62,517 bases of DNA from Holophagales bacterium (lineage in GTDB: Bacteria > Acidobacteriota > Thermoanaerobaculia > Multivoradales > Multivoraceae), in the NCBI GenBank assembly GCA_009837085.1, contig VXUF01000074.1, positions 1-62,517 of the forward strand. The letters run 5' to 3'. Position 1 is the first letter of the stretch; every line of letters begins with the position of its first letter. The notes below the pieces were generated by a model. That model did not search any database. It worked only from the letters and a program-made list of their open reading frames with translations, and was not told the DNA's origin. Position numbers and translations under genes: made by a program. Positions 16,867-25,892 of this stretch are shown here, one piece after another.

Positions 16867-18107
16867 GCGTTGCGCTTGATGTCCCGGAACGGACCCTGGT
16901 CGGCGCGATATCCCTTCGGCATCCCCAGCACGCGTTCGGAGATGATGTTGCGCTGGATCTCGTCCGTGCCGCCGGCGATCGAGATCGCGGGCACCGAGAC
17001 CAGGACCTCCGCGATGATCCCGTCCGCGGCGGAGTCGGGACCGCTCAGCATGGCGTCCGCCCCCGAGATCATCGTGTGGACGTAGGAGGCCTGGCGGGCG
17101 ATGACGCTCGCGGCGAGCTTGCCGATCGACCCGGCCGGGATGATCTCCGTGGTGCCGGCCTTGCGCCTGGCCTCGGCGCTGTCGGAGGCGAGCCGCGCCC
17201 CTGTGTACAGACAGATCAGCTTCGCAATCTCCTGCCGCGTCGCCGGATCGTTGATCGCACCGGTCTCCCGGGCCCGCGGCAGGACGAGGTCAACCCGGCC
17301 CTCGCGCTGTGGATACCAGGTATAGGGCTCGGTGGCGATCCGGAGCTCCTCTTCGTACTCCGCGTAGATCGGCCCCTGCTTCGGGCCGTCGAGCGAAGAC
17401 CCCCGAACCCGGCGGCTGAAGCCGCGACGTTCGAAGGAGAGCGTGGTCTTCGCCACGTGCCAGCCGTTGCCCTCGCCGCCGATCAGGTCTTCGGGCGGCA
17501 CCTCGGCGTTCGTCATGAAGACCTCGTTGAACGACTGGTGCCCGTTCATCTGCCGGAGCGGACGCGCCTCGACTCCGGGCTGGCGCATGTCGAGCAGGAA
17601 GTAGCTGATCCCCTGGTGCTTCGGAACATCCCAGTCGGTGCGCGCGACGAGCAGCCCGAAGTCCGCGTGGTGGGCGCTCGTGTTCCAGACCTTCTGGCCG
17701 TTGACGATCCACTTGCCGTCCTTGAACTCGGCCCGGGTGCTGAGGCCCGCCAGGTCGGAGCCGCTGCCCGGCTCGCTGAAGAGCTGGCACCAGGTGTGCT
17801 CGCCGGTCAGGATGGGTCGCAGGAAGCGCCCCTTCTGGTCGTCCGATCCGCAGGCCAGGATCGTCTCGGAAGCCAGTCCTCGCGGGCCGACCTGAGCGGC
17901 CGGAACCACGTCCTTCTCCCGGAAGACCTCGGCGACGACCGCGGTCTCGTCGAGCGTGAAACCACGTCCGTACCACTCCTCGGGCCAGTGCGGCGCGGCC
18001 CAGCCGCCTTCGAGCAGAATGTTCCGCCATTCAACCAGGGGCCGGTCCACGCGCCAGTTGGCGTCCAGCCAGGCCGAGACCTCGCGCCGAATCTGGTCCG
18101 GTGTCAT
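16863..18107 (-). CDS. Acyl-CoA dehydrogenase, catalytic-type subunit
   Basis: 414 residues from the ATG at 18107. MTPDQIRREVSAWLDANWR is a normal family start; the longer frame reads through the neighbour. It has the FAD-binding signature CQLFSEPGSGSDLAGL and VWNTSAHHADFGLLVART, and the C-terminal SIAGGTDEIQRNIISERVLGMP holds a probable catalytic or flavin-contact region. It overlaps the genes on both sides by 4 bases. Pairing of two different-length acyl-CoA dehydrogenases in an operon resembles the alpha2beta2 enzymes of steroid side-chain breakdown in actinobacteria. Confidence 0.92.
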   Translation of the reverse strand: MTPDQIRREVSAWLDANWRVDRPLVEWRNILLEGGWAAPHWPEEWYGRGFTLDETAVVAEVFREKDVVPAAQVGPRGLASETILACGSDDQKGRFLRPILTGEHTWCQLFSEPGSGSDLAGLSTRAEFKDGKWIVNGQKVWNTSAHHADFGLLVARTDWDVPKHQGISYFLLDMRQPGVEARPLRQMNGHQSFNEVFMTNAEVPPEDLIGGEGNGWHVAKTTLSFERRGFSRRVRGSSLDGPKQGPIYAEYEEELRIATEPYTWYPQREGRVDLVLPRARETGAINDPATRQEIAKLICLYTGARLASDSAEARRKAGTTEIIPAGSIGKLAASVIARQASYVHTMISGADAMLSGPDSAADGIIAEVLVSVPAISIAGGTDEIQRNIISERVLGMPKGYRADQGPFRDIKRNA

Positions 18108-19204
18108 GCCGCGCCCTCCAGCATCGTCATCATCCGTTCCCGATGGATCGCCGGCGTGCCGAACAGGACCTCGGACGCCTTCGCCCGCTTGAACCAGAGG
18201 TGGGTGTCGTTCTCCCAGGTGAAGCCGATGCCACCGCGCAACTGGATGCCGGCTCTCGCCGCGCTCATGTAGGCGTCGGCCGCCGCCGCCTTCGCCATGC
18301 TGGCGACGTAGGGCTCGCCCTCCCCGGCGTCGAGGCACCGCGCCGAGTGGTGGGTGAGCGCCCGGGCGATCTCGATCTCGAGCAACAGGTCGGCGCAGCG
18401 GTGCTTGAGCGCCTGAAAGGAGCCGATCGGCCGGCCGAACTGGTAACGCTCCTTCGTGTAGTTCACCGTGGTCTCGAAGAGATGCTGCGCTCCGCCGATC
18501 ATCTCGTGGGCGAGGGCGGAGCAGATCCGGTCCCAGATCCGGCTAAGGGCCTCGCGGGTCACATCGCCGACGCGGCGGGCCGGAACGTCGGTGAACGCGA
18601 CCCGGGACAGCTTGCGCGTCGGATCGACGACCTGGAGCGGCTCGACCATAAGGCCTGACGCGCCGCCCTGGACCGCGTGAAGACCGAGCCCGCCGACACC
18701 CCTCGCCACGACCAGCAACAGGTCGGCGACATGCGCATCGACGGCCATCGCGGCCGTTCCGGACAGCTTCCCGTCCTCCACCACGCGGATCGAGCTACCG
18801 ACGCCGGCTGGACCGTTCAGGTCGTCCAGCACGAGAGTGGCGATCGTCGAGCCGTCGGCGACTCCCGGCAGCAGCGGCTGCCGGTCCGACTCGTTCGCCG
18901 CCTCGAGCAGCGCGGTCCCGGCCATCACCGCCGAAGCGAACCAGGGACCGCAGAACAGCGTGCGTCCCATCTCCTCGGCGACGATGCCGAGCTCGACCGC
19001 GCCGCCGCCGGCGCCATCGTAGGCCTCGGGAACGTGGACGCCGGCCAGCCCGGCGTCGCCGCAGAGTTCCTGCCAGACCGCCTCGTCGTAGCCCCGATCC
19101 GAGGCCATCTGCTCGCGGACGGCCGTCGCCGGCGACTTATCGCGCAAGGCGCGGGACACGACGTCGCGGAGAAGGTTCTGCTCCTTGGAGAACTCCGTCT
19201 GCAC
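18104..19204 (-). CDS. Acyl-CoA dehydrogenase, partner subunit
   Basis: 366 residues from a GTG at 19204, chosen because GGAGG lies 4 bases upstream; the 529-residue frame is not supported. It has an acyl-CoA dehydrogenase N-terminal helix domain (VHVPEAYDGAGGGAVELGIV) and a C-terminal domain with YTKERYQFGRPIGSFQALKH and QLRGGIGFTWENDTHLWFKR. The usual middle-domain FAD signature of catalytic subunits is weak here, and where catalytic subunits carry Glu this copy cannot be judged by eye. It heads the four-gene operon and probably forms a heteromer with the next gene product. Confidence 0.9.
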   Translation of the reverse strand: MQTEFSKEQNLLRDVVSRALRDKSPATAVREQMASDRGYDEAVWQELCGDAGLAGVHVPEAYDGAGGGAVELGIVAEEMGRTLFCGPWFASAVMAGTALLEAANESDRQPLLPGVADGSTIATLVLDDLNGPAGVGSSIRVVEDGKLSGTAAMAVDAHVADLLLVVARGVGGLGLHAVQGGASGLMVEPLQVVDPTRKLSRVAFTDVPARRVGDVTREALSRIWDRICSALAHEMIGGAQHLFETTVNYTKERYQFGRPIGSFQALKHRCADLLLEIEIARALTHHSARCLDAGEGEPYVASMAKAAAADAYMSAARAGIQLRGGIGFTWENDTHLWFKRAKASEVLFGTPAIHRERMMTMLEGAA

Positions 19205-19330
19205 GCTACCTCCTGTCGCCACGCATGAGCCTGGGTCCGCAGCGTACCCGAGGGGGGATAGAGTCGCGATGGCCCCGGAGCCAGCATCTACTGAGTGACC
19301 AGCCACCACTTTACTCGCGCCAGGCCAGGC

Positions 19331-19987
19331 ATGACAGAGTCCAGCCCCTTGAATTCGAGAACCGACGGCCAGGCCGCGAGGCGACCACGCCGTACCCAGG
19401 CCGAACGGCGGGCCGAGTCGGAACGCGAGATTCTGCGCGCGGCCGCGACGCTGTTCGGCCGCCAGGGCTATATCGCAACGACGCTGGAGCAGATCGGCAA
19501 GGAAGCCGGGTACTCGAGCGCGCTCGTGTCGCTCCGGTACGGCTCCAAGGAGGGGATCGTCGAGGCGATCGTCGATCGCTCGCAGACCAGGGCCAGCGAC
19601 GATGTCTTCGAACCGGAACAGGGCGTGACCGGCATGGCGGCTCTGAACCGCATCTTCACCGGCTACTCGGAACTGCTCCGCGACGCCGAACACTGGATGC
19701 GCGCGCTGTTCATGCTGATGGCTGATTCACTCGGGCCGCTGAACGCGAAGATCGACCTGTTCCGCGCCGGCAACGACCGCTTCGCCGCCGCCATCGAACG
19801 CGCCGTTCGCGAAGGGCAGAAAGCCCGCGAGATCCGGACCGATGTCGATCCGACCGGGACGGCGTTCGAGATTCTCGCTTCGGTCAGAGGTACAACCCTC
19901 CTCTGGCTGCTCGACCCGGAGAAGATCGATCTCGTCGCGGCCATCGAGGATCTCCGCGCGAGCGTCGAGGACCGACTGTCGGCCTGA
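19331..19987 (+). CDS. TetR-family transcriptional regulator
   Basis: 218 residues from the ATG at 19331; a GTG at 19295 would add 12 residues. The N-terminal helix-turn-helix region reads REILRAAATLFGRQGYIATT, then LEQIGKEAGYSSALVSLRYGSKE, a typical TetR signature. The rest is an all-helical ligand domain. It is divergent from the acyl-CoA dehydrogenase operon with 126 bases between starts, so it probably represses that operon and is released by an acyl-CoA or the pathway substrate. A convergent hairpin GCCGCC-ACA-GGCGGC (19997-20011) follows. Confidence 0.9.
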   Translation: MTESSPLNSRTDGQAARRPRRTQAERRAESEREILRAAATLFGRQGYIATTLEQIGKEAGYSSALVSLRYGSKEGIVEAIVDRSQTRASDDVFEPEQGVTGMAALNRIFTGYSELLRDAEHWMRALFMLMADSLGPLNAKIDLFRAGNDRFAAAIERAVREGQKAREIRTDVDPTGTAFEILASVRGTTLLWLLDPEKIDLVAAIEDLRASVEDRLSA

Positions 19988-19996
19988 GTCGACGGC

Positions 19997-20011
19997 GCCG
20001 CCACAGGCGGC
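19997..20011. terminator. Possible shared terminator hairpin
   Basis: GCCGCC-ACA-GGCGGC sits in the 29-base gap between the convergent TetR and GST genes. There is no U-tract, so only the stem and its position support it. Confidence 0.35.
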
Positions 20012-20016
20012 CGGCT

Positions 20017-20889
20017 TCAGTCCGCTTCCGGTTCGAGCTTGTCCTGGGTCTTCGTCTCGAAGTCGGCGGCGCCGTGGCGCTCGCGTAGCTGGGTTTCCGG
20101 CGGTCCCCACGCGCGGTTCACCATCCGGCCCCGCTTCACCGCCGGGCGTTTGGCGATCTCGCGGCCCCACCGGTTCACGTTCTCGTAGCTCTGCCCCTCG
20201 ATGAACTCGCCGGCCTCGTAGAGATGGCCGGCGGCCAGCGCGCCGTACCAGGGCCAGATCGCCATGTCGGCGATGGAGTATTCGTCCCCCGCCATGTAGC
20301 GGGCGTCCGCCAGGTGACGGTCGAGCACGTCGAGCTGGCGCTTCACTTCCATCGTGAACCGGTCGATCGCGTACTCGATCTTCTCCGGCGCGTAGGCGTA
20401 GAAGTGACCGAAACCGCCGCCCAGGTAGGGAGCGCTTCCCATCTGCCAGAACAGCCAGGAAAGGCACTCGGTTCGGGGGCCATGTTCCCGCGGCAGGAAG
20501 TCACCGAACTTCTCGGCCAGATAGAGCAGGATGGCGCCCGATTCGAAGACGCGGGTGGGCGGCTCCGTGCCGTGGTCGACGAGCGCGGGGATCTTGGAGT
20601 TCGGATTCGCCGCGACGAAGCCGCTCGAAAACTGGTTCCCGTCGCCGATGTTGATCAGGTAGGCGTCGTACTCCGCGTCGCGACCAAGCTCAAGGAGCTC
20701 CTCGAGCATCACCGTGACCTTCACTCCGTTCGGAGTGGCGAGCGAGTAGAGCTGAAGCGGATGCTCGCCCACCGGCAGCTCCGCGTCGTGCGTTGGGCCG
20801 GCGATCGGCCGATTGATCTTGGCGAAGCGGCCACCACTCTCGGTGTCCCACTTCCAGACCTTGGGCGGGGTGTATTGCGTGTCGTTCAT
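20017..20889 (-). CDS. yghU: Glutathione-dependent disulfide-bond oxidoreductase, YghU type
   Basis: 290 residues from the ATG at 20889 (MNDTQYTPPKVWKWDTESGG), which aligns from residue 1 with E. coli YghU as I remember it; the upstream extension lies in the tRNA spacer. Motifs are NRPIAGPTHDAELPVG, LYSLATPNGVKVTVMLEELL, NPNSKIPALVDH and ESGAILLYLAEKFG in the thioredoxin-like domain, then GGGFGHFYAYAP in the helical domain. The enzyme reduces disulfides using glutathione. That is odd beside a bacillithiol gene pair in the same window, so the physiological thiol is open. Confidence 0.92.
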   Translation of the reverse strand: MNDTQYTPPKVWKWDTESGGRFAKINRPIAGPTHDAELPVGEHPLQLYSLATPNGVKVTVMLEELLELGRDAEYDAYLINIGDGNQFSSGFVAANPNSKIPALVDHGTEPPTRVFESGAILLYLAEKFGDFLPREHGPRTECLSWLFWQMGSAPYLGGGFGHFYAYAPEKIEYAIDRFTMEVKRQLDVLDRHLADARYMAGDEYSIADMAIWPWYGALAAGHLYEAGEFIEGQSYENVNRWGREIAKRPAVKRGRMVNRAWGPPETQLRERHGAADFETKTQDKLEPEAD

Positions 20890-20901
20890 GAGAGAGAGTG
20901 G

Positions 20902-20975
20902 TGCACCCTGGAGGAGTCGAACCCCCAACCTTTGGATCCGTAGTCCAACGCTCTATCCAGTTGAGCTAAGGGTGC
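20902..20975 (-). tRNA. tRNA-Arg (anticodon ACG)
   Basis: Read on the minus strand, GCACCCT pairs with AGGGTGC as the acceptor stem, with discriminator A. The anticodon arm is TTGGA-CTACGGA-TCCAA, giving ACG, and the T-arm is GGGGG-TTCGACT-CCTCC. CCA is not encoded. The A34 of this tRNA is the standard target of TadA, whose gene is also in the window. Confidence 0.95.
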
Positions 20976-21048
20976 ATTTCGAGCCGCCGCACCGAGCGAG
21001 TGCGGAACCCTAGCAGCTTGCCGATGAGAAGGGGAGCGGCGCCGGCTC

Positions 21049-21966
21049 CTAGCCGGAGAGGTCGATGAAGCGGTCGCACTGGGCCCGCACCAGCGCGTCG
21101 CCTCCAGCACCCCCGAGACCGATCACGGTCACGCCGTTCTGTTGCAGCTTGGCGACCAGAGGCAGCATCTGCACCGACGTCGCGCCCAGCACCACCGTGC
21201 CGACGCCACGCTTCGTGTAGCACAGCTCCAGGGCGTCCACGACGATCCGCACCGCGGCGGAGCAACCGCGCACTTCCGTGCCCGAGGGCACGTCGACGAC
21301 TTCGACACCACCGCCGTGGAGCGCGTTGCGATCGAGTCGCTGGTCGCTCGCGTCGGCGTACACGCGGCGCAGGACGAACTTGCCGAGTTCGCCGTCCAGC
21401 CGGGCGAGCAGCCCCTCAGTATCGATCTCCGAGGCGTCTCCCAGGCTGCGCTCCAACCCGCCCAGGTCGAGTAGAGCGGCCGCGCGCCCTGCTCTGCCGG
21501 ATCTCGCTGCCGTCGACGCGGCGCGGCTGCGCCGGGCCTCCGCGACATTGCCGGCCTCGGCCTGCTCCCGAACTTCCGGACCGCCGCCACGCGCACCCCG
21601 CCGTGAACGCCGCCCGCCGCGGCGCCGGCGCCGGCGCCGCTTGGCCGGAGCGGGCGCTACGGCCTCGGTGGCCTCCGGGGTCGCCCGGGCTGGCTCCGCC
21701 GGCTCGGTCGCCGCCTCCAGCGCGGCGGACACGGCTGGCTCCACCGACTCGGCGTCCTCGGCCTCCGCCTCCGAGCTGTCTCCCTTCACCTCCTCTGTCG
21801 CTGGTGGAGCATCGCCCGGCTCGCCATCGGGAGCGGTAACCGCCCCCGCTTCGACCGGGGCCGCGGCCTCGGGCTGCTCCTCGCTCTCGGCGCCCACCGC
21901 TCCCGACCGCGCCGGTTCACGTCTCTCCTCCGCCGCCGGTCTCCGCCACCAGGGATTCACTCTCAC
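21049..21966 (-). CDS. NYN/PIN-like domain protein with acidic and Arg-rich linker
   Basis: 305 residues from a GTG preceded by AGGGGG. Residues about 15-105 are an acidic Ala/Glu/Pro-rich low-complexity region. A basic tract KRRRRRRRGGRRSRRGARGG follows, like RNA-binding tails of RNase E. The C-terminal 130 residues look like a NYN (LabA-type) domain: ALLDLGGLERSLGD, VRIVVDALELCY, then VVLGATSVQMLPLVAKLQQN and VTVIGLGG. In active NYN nucleases that strand reads like SGDSDF, so key acidic residues seem lost here. It may bind RNA without cutting it. The family call is by pattern only. Confidence 0.6.
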   Translation of the reverse strand: MRVNPWWRRPAAEERREPARSGAVGAESEEQPEAAAPVEAGAVTAPDGEPGDAPPATEEVKGDSSEAEAEDAESVEPAVSAALEAATEPAEPARATPEATEAVAPAPAKRRRRRRRGGRRSRRGARGGGPEVREQAEAGNVAEARRSRAASTAARSGRAGRAAALLDLGGLERSLGDASEIDTEGLLARLDGELGKFVLRRVYADASDQRLDRNALHGGGVEVVDVPSGTEVRGCSAAVRIVVDALELCYTKRGVGTVVLGATSVQMLPLVAKLQQNGVTVIGLGGAGGDALVRAQCDRFIDLSG

Positions 21967-22052
21967 TTTCCCCCTATCGGAAGTCCTTTTCGGGTGCTCC
22001 GGCGCGGGCTGAAACCGGCGCCGCCACCATGCTTATCGCCGCCGGGGGATTG

Positions 22053-22058
22053 TATAGT
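22053..22058 (+). promoter_or_regulatory. TATAGT -10 box, 7 nt before GTG start
   Basis: TATAGT ends 7 bases before the GTG of the deoxynucleoside kinase gene. This spacing would start transcription at or next to the start codon, giving a leaderless mRNA. No clear -35 box is seen. Confidence 0.5.
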
Positions 22059-22065
22059 CCGGGCA

Positions 22066-22716
22066 GTGCCCGTAGACGCGCTCCCGTATCGGTACCTGGC
22101 CGTCGACGGACCGATCGGCGTAGGCAAGACGACCCTGGTCGAGATGCTCGCGCAACGCTTCGAGGGCGTGAAGATCCTCGAAGACGTGGACAACCCGTTC
22201 CTCGAGGCTTTCTACCGCGACCGGCCCGGCACCGCCTTCCAGACCGAGCTCTACTTCCTGCTGACGCGCTACAAGCAGCAGCTCGACCTGGCCCAGGAAG
22301 AGCTGTTCGAGCCGGTTCGCCTCGCCGACTACACTTTCGCCAAGAGCAGGCTGTTCGCCTACCTGAACCTGACGGACGGCGACCTGATGCTGTTCGAGAA
22401 GCTCTACGATCTGCTCGAGCCGCAGCTGAGCCAACCGGACCTGCTGATCTTCCTGACCGCCGACATCGACACCTGCATGGCGCGGATTCACAAGCGCCGC
22501 CGCGCCATCGAGCAGAACATTTCGGCCGACTACCTGGGCGAGCTGATCGAGGCCTACAACCACCACTACTACCACTACGATGGGTCGCCCCTGCTCGTCG
22601 TGGACAGCCGCAACCTGGACTTCGAGCACAAACCGACCGACTTCGAGGAGCTGCTCCACCACATTTCGCGGCAGATCCGCGGCACCGAGTACTTCGTGCC
22701 CGCCCGCAGCGCCTGA
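22066..22716 (+). CDS. Deoxynucleoside kinase (deoxyadenosine/deoxyguanosine kinase family)
   Basis: 216 residues from the GTG at 22066; the ORF track extends further upstream, but the extension has no family character and would overlap the promoter. P-loop [14 protein letters not shown] is at about residues 14-27. The dNK signature [14 protein letters not shown] and [15 protein letters not shown] follow, and the DRS-like lid region contains [13 protein letters not shown]. The enzyme phosphorylates deoxynucleosides with ATP in salvage. thiG follows after 10 bases and could be co-transcribed. Confidence 0.88.
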   Translation: MPVDALPYRYLAVDGPIGVGKTTLVEMLAQRFEGVKILEDVDNPFLEAFYRDRPGTAFQTELYFLLTRYKQQLDLAQEELFEPVRLADYTFAKSRLFAYLNLTDGDLMLFEKLYDLLEPQLSQPDLLIFLTADIDTCMARIHKRRRAIEQNISADYLGELIEAYNHHYYHYDGSPLLVVDSRNLDFEHKPTDFEELLHHISRQIRGTEYFVPARSA

Positions 22717-22726
22717 GAATCAGACC

Positions 22727-23506
22727 ATGACCACTCCAGAGCCTCTCGTCATCGCCGGCCGCCAGTTCCGTTCGCGTCTCATCCTCGGCACCGGCAAGTA
22801 CTGCGACGAACAGGTGATGGTCGACGCCTTCGACGCCTCCGGCACCGAGATGGTCACGGTGGCGCTGCGGCGGGTCAACCTCGACGACCTGGGCAAGGGC
22901 TCGCTGATCGACCACATCGACCAGGACCGCTACCTGCTGCTGCCCAACACCGCCGCCTGCTACACCGCCGACGAGGCGGTGCGGACAGCGCGGCTGGCGC
23001 GCGAACTCGGCGGCTGGAACTGGGTCAAGCTGGAGGTGATCGGCGACGAGAAGACGCTCTTCCCCGACAACGAGGAACTGCTTGCGGCCACCCGGGAACT
23101 GGTCGCCGATGACTTCATCGTGCTCCCCTACACGACGGACGATCCGATCACCTGCCGCAAGCTCGAGGACCTCGGCGCGGCCGCGGTGATGCCGCTCGCG
23201 GCGCCGATCGGCTCGGGGATGGGCATCCGCAATCCCGCGAACCTGCGGATCATCGTCGAGCAGGCGAACGTACCCGTCATCGTGGACGCCGGCGTCGGCA
23301 CAGCGAGCGATGCCGCCCTGGCGATGGAGCTGGGCGCGGACGGCGTGCTGATGAACACCGGCGTCGCCGGCGCCCAGGATCCGGTGCGGATGGCCCGGGC
23401 GATGAAGCTGGCGGTCGAGGCCGGCTGGCTGGCGGCCAACGCCGGGCGGATTCCGCGGAAGTTGTACGCGACGGCGTCGTCGCCTGCGGAGGGCGTGATT
23501 ACCTGA
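22727..23506 (+). CDS. thiG: Thiazole synthase
   Basis: 259 residues from the ATG at 22727; the upstream frame runs inside the kinase gene. Strong ThiG motifs are present: [54 protein letters not shown] and [21 protein letters not shown]. ThiG condenses deoxyxylulose phosphate, dehydroglycine and ThiS thiocarboxylate into the thiazole of thiamin. No thiS, thiF or thiH gene is nearby, so the partners lie elsewhere. The 3' end overlaps convergent tsaD by 8 bases. Confidence 0.95.
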   Translation: MTTPEPLVIAGRQFRSRLILGTGKYCDEQVMVDAFDASGTEMVTVALRRVNLDDLGKGSLIDHIDQDRYLLLPNTAACYTADEAVRTARLARELGGWNWVKLEVIGDEKTLFPDNEELLAATRELVADDFIVLPYTTDDPITCRKLEDLGAAAVMPLAAPIGSGMGIRNPANLRIIVEQANVPVIVDAGVGTASDAALAMELGADGVLMNTGVAGAQDPVRMARAMKLAVEAGWLAANAGRIPRKLYATASSPAEGVIT

Positions 23507-24605
23507 AGGGGATGCGACTCTCCGCATCCGCGGAGCGGGGGTCGTCGGTGTCGCCACGGCGGAGGCGCAGCAGGCCGGCGTGGGCGATCATCGCCGCGTT
23601 GTCTCCGCAGTAGCGAAGCGGCACGAGCAGCACGTCGGCGCCGCGACGCTCACCCCAGGCCGCAACCTCCCGCCGCAGCAGGCGGTTCGCCGCCACGCCG
23701 CCCGAGACGGAGAGGCGCTCCACCGGCCGCTCCTCGCTGAGCCGGTCCAGGCGGTCGATCAACTGCGCGACCGCGGCGCGCCGGAAACCGGCGAGGAGGT
23801 CGAGCACGTCCCGCGGCCAGGACTCGTCGTCGCCGGCGGCGACCGCCGGCTCCCCCTCCGCACCGCCGTTCCCCGCCTCGATCTCGCCGAGCGCGCGCAG
23901 CGCCTGGCTCTTCAGTCCCGAGTACGAGAAGGCCAGCTCGTCGGACTTGATCCGGGCCACCCGGAACGGCTGGGCCGCCGGATCGCCGAGCTCGGCCAGC
24001 CGGTCGACCTCGGCGCCGGCCGGGAAGGCCAGGCCGACACGGTGGCCGATCTTGTCGAAGGCCTCGCCGATCGCGTCGTCCAGGGTCTCGGCCAGGCTGG
24101 TCACGGCGCCGGACGGACCGTCGACGGCGAGCAGGCTGGTGTGGCCGCCGGAGACGACCAGGCCGACCATCGACTCGGGTACGGACCGGCTCGCGCCGTC
24201 GGTCCGGAGCAGGGGCGAGAAGAGGTGGCCTTCCAGGTGATGCACGGCCAGGAAGGGCACGTCGAGCGAGTAGCTGATCGCCTTGCCGAGAGAGAGTCCG
24301 ACGAGAAGGGACCCCACGAGGCCGGGTCCACGGGTCGCCGCGACCGCGCCGACATCGGACCAGTCCACACCCGCCTCCTGAAGCGCCGCCGCCGACACCG
24401 CGGGCCAGTTACGGAGGTGTTCCCGGGACGCCGCCTCCGGTACGACGCCGCCGAACGGACGGTGCACGTCCAGTTGGCTCGAGACCACGGAAGAGAGCAC
24501 CCGGCCCTCCGCGTCGAGCACCGCGCAGGCGGTGTCGTCGCAGGACGACTCGATGCCAAGGACGAAGCCCTCGAACGGGCCGGCCGCTTCGTTGGCCGCG
24601 GACAT
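23499..24605 (-). CDS. tsaD: tRNA N6-adenosine threonylcarbamoyltransferase
   Basis: 368 residues from the ATG at 24605; the 800-residue frame reads antisense to pgk. Kae1/TsaD motifs are all visible: [13 protein letters not shown], the Fe-binding [25 protein letters not shown] and [13 protein letters not shown]. With TsaB, TsaE and TsaC products it makes t6A37 in tRNAs reading ANN codons. A GATAAC hexamer (minus strand, 24615-24620) lies 9 bases before the ATG and may be a -10 box of a nearly leaderless transcript. Confidence 0.95.
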   Translation of the reverse strand: MSAANEAAGPFEGFVLGIESSCDDTACAVLDAEGRVLSSVVSSQLDVHRPFGGVVPEAASREHLRNWPAVSAAALQEAGVDWSDVGAVAATRGPGLVGSLLVGLSLGKAISYSLDVPFLAVHHLEGHLFSPLLRTDGASRSVPESMVGLVVSGGHTSLLAVDGPSGAVTSLAETLDDAIGEAFDKIGHRVGLAFPAGAEVDRLAELGDPAAQPFRVARIKSDELAFSYSGLKSQALRALGEIEAGNGGAEGEPAVAAGDDESWPRDVLDLLAGFRRAAVAQLIDRLDRLSEERPVERLSVSGGVAANRLLRREVAAWGERRGADVLLVPLRYCGDNAAMIAHAGLLRLRRGDTDDPRSADAESRIPFR

Positions 24606-24671
24606 GCCGGCGACGTTATCCTCCCCCTCCACCGACGCCGGCCGGCGCGGCGGCCCAACGAGATCGCGACC

Positions 24672-25892
24672 TTGATCTTCCCACCGAGCTTCCGTGACGG
24701 CGCTCTCGCCCTGCGAGGCCGCCGCGTCATCGTCCGGGTCGATTTCAACGTGCCGATGGCCGGCGAACGGGTGCTCGACACGACGCGCCTGCGGGAAGCG
24801 GCGCCCACGATCGAGACTCTCCGGGACGCGAGCGCCCGCGTCGTCCTGCTTTCCCACCGCGGCCGGCCGCGAGGCAAGGCCGACCCGGGACTCAGCCTGC
24901 GTCCGGTCGCCGGCGCCCTGTCCTCCATCCTCGAACGGCCCGTCGCCTTCGCCGCGGACTGTGTCGGGACGGCCGCCCGGAACGCCGCCGCCGCGCTCGG
25001 CGACGGGGACGCGCTGCTCTGCGAGAACCTCCGCTTCCACGCCGGCGAGGAAGCGAACGATCCGGCCTTCGCCGCCGAGCTGGCCGCCCTCGGCGAGGTC
25101 TATGTCAACGACGCGTTCGGCACCGCCCACCGCGCCCATGCCTCCACCGCGGCCATCTGCGGCTCCGTCGAGCAGGCCTTCAGCGGGCTGCTGCTCGACC
25201 GCGAACTGCGGCAGCTCGGCCGGCTGCTCGACGAACCGCCGCGACCCTTCGTGCTCGTCACCGGGGGCGCGAAGATCCGGGGCAAGATCGGCGCGCTGCG
25301 ACGCCTGCTGCCGCTGGTCGACCGTGTCCTGGTCGGCGGAGGCATGTCGAACACGTTCCTGGCAGCCCGCGGCGCCGAGCTCGGTTCCTCGCTGGTCGAG
25401 TCGGAGAGCCTCGACCTGGCGCGTGAGATCGAGACCGAGACCACGGCCGGCGGCGCCGAGCTGCTCCTGCCCATCGACGTCGTGGTCACGGACTCGCTCG
25501 AAGCAACGCCACCGGAACGGCGGGTCCGCACGGTGCCGGTGGAGGACGGCGTGCCGCCCGGTTGGCTCGCGGTCGACATCGGACCGCAAACCCGGTCCGC
25601 CTTCGAAGCCGCGATCGCCGGTGCCGCCACCCTGTTCTGGAACGGTCCGATGGGCGTCTTCGAGACCCGGCCCTTCGATGCCGGCAGCCTCGCCGTGGCC
25701 CGGGCCGTCGCCGCCTGCGACGGGTTCACCGTCATCGGCGGCGGCGAGACGGTGGCGGCGGTCAGGCAGGAGAACCTGTCCGGGAGAATCGATCACGTCT
25801 CGACCGGCGGCGGCGCTTCCCTGGCGCTGCTCGCCGGCGAGAAACTGCCGGCCGTCGAAGCACTGCACGCGCGCGGCGGGGAGGAAGCATGA
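24672..25892 (+). CDS. pgk: Phosphoglycerate kinase
   Basis: 406 residues from a TTG at 24672 (IFPPSFRDGALALRGRRVIV), the only sensible start upstream of the conserved RVDFNVP. Motifs are LLSHRGRPRGK, CENLRFHAGEE, NDAFGTAHRAHAS, FWNGPMGVFE and GGGETVAAV with STGGGASLALL. It transfers phosphate between 1,3-bisphosphoglycerate and ADP in glycolysis. It overlaps tpiA by 4 bases and forms a pgk-tpiA-secG cluster, an arrangement widespread in bacteria. Confidence 0.96.
   Translation: MIFPPSFRDGALALRGRRVIVRVDFNVPMAGERVLDTTRLREAAPTIETLRDASARVVLLSHRGRPRGKADPGLSLRPVAGALSSILERPVAFAADCVGTAARNAAAALGDGDALLCENLRFHAGEEANDPAFAAELAALGEVYVNDAFGTAHRAHASTAAICGSVEQAFSGLLLDRELRQLGRLLDEPPRPFVLVTGGAKIRGKIGALRRLLPLVDRVLVGGGMSNTFLAARGAELGSSLVESESLDLAREIETETTAGGAELLLPIDVVVTDSLEATPPERRVRTVPVEDGVPPGWLAVDIGPQTRSAFEAAIAGAATLFWNGPMGVFETRPFDAGSLAVARAVAACDGFTVIGGGETVAAVRQENLSGRIDHVSTGGGASLALLAGEKLPAVEALHARGGEEA

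Noticed and set aside
15448-17085. 545-residue plus-strand ORF
   Set aside because: Arg/Gly/Val-rich shadow of the binding-protein gene without motifs, typical of GC-rich antisense frames.
19269-19298. Nine-codon ORF (MAPEPASTE) overlapping the alternative TetR GTG by 4 bases, with TAGAGT upstream
   Set aside because: The box is only 4 bases from the ATG, so the transcript would probably start after it, and no ribosome site is present.
23580-24671. Long plus-strand frame upstream of pgk
   Set aside because: It is antisense to tsaD; the Kae1 motifs are on the minus strand and the plus frame has no domain.
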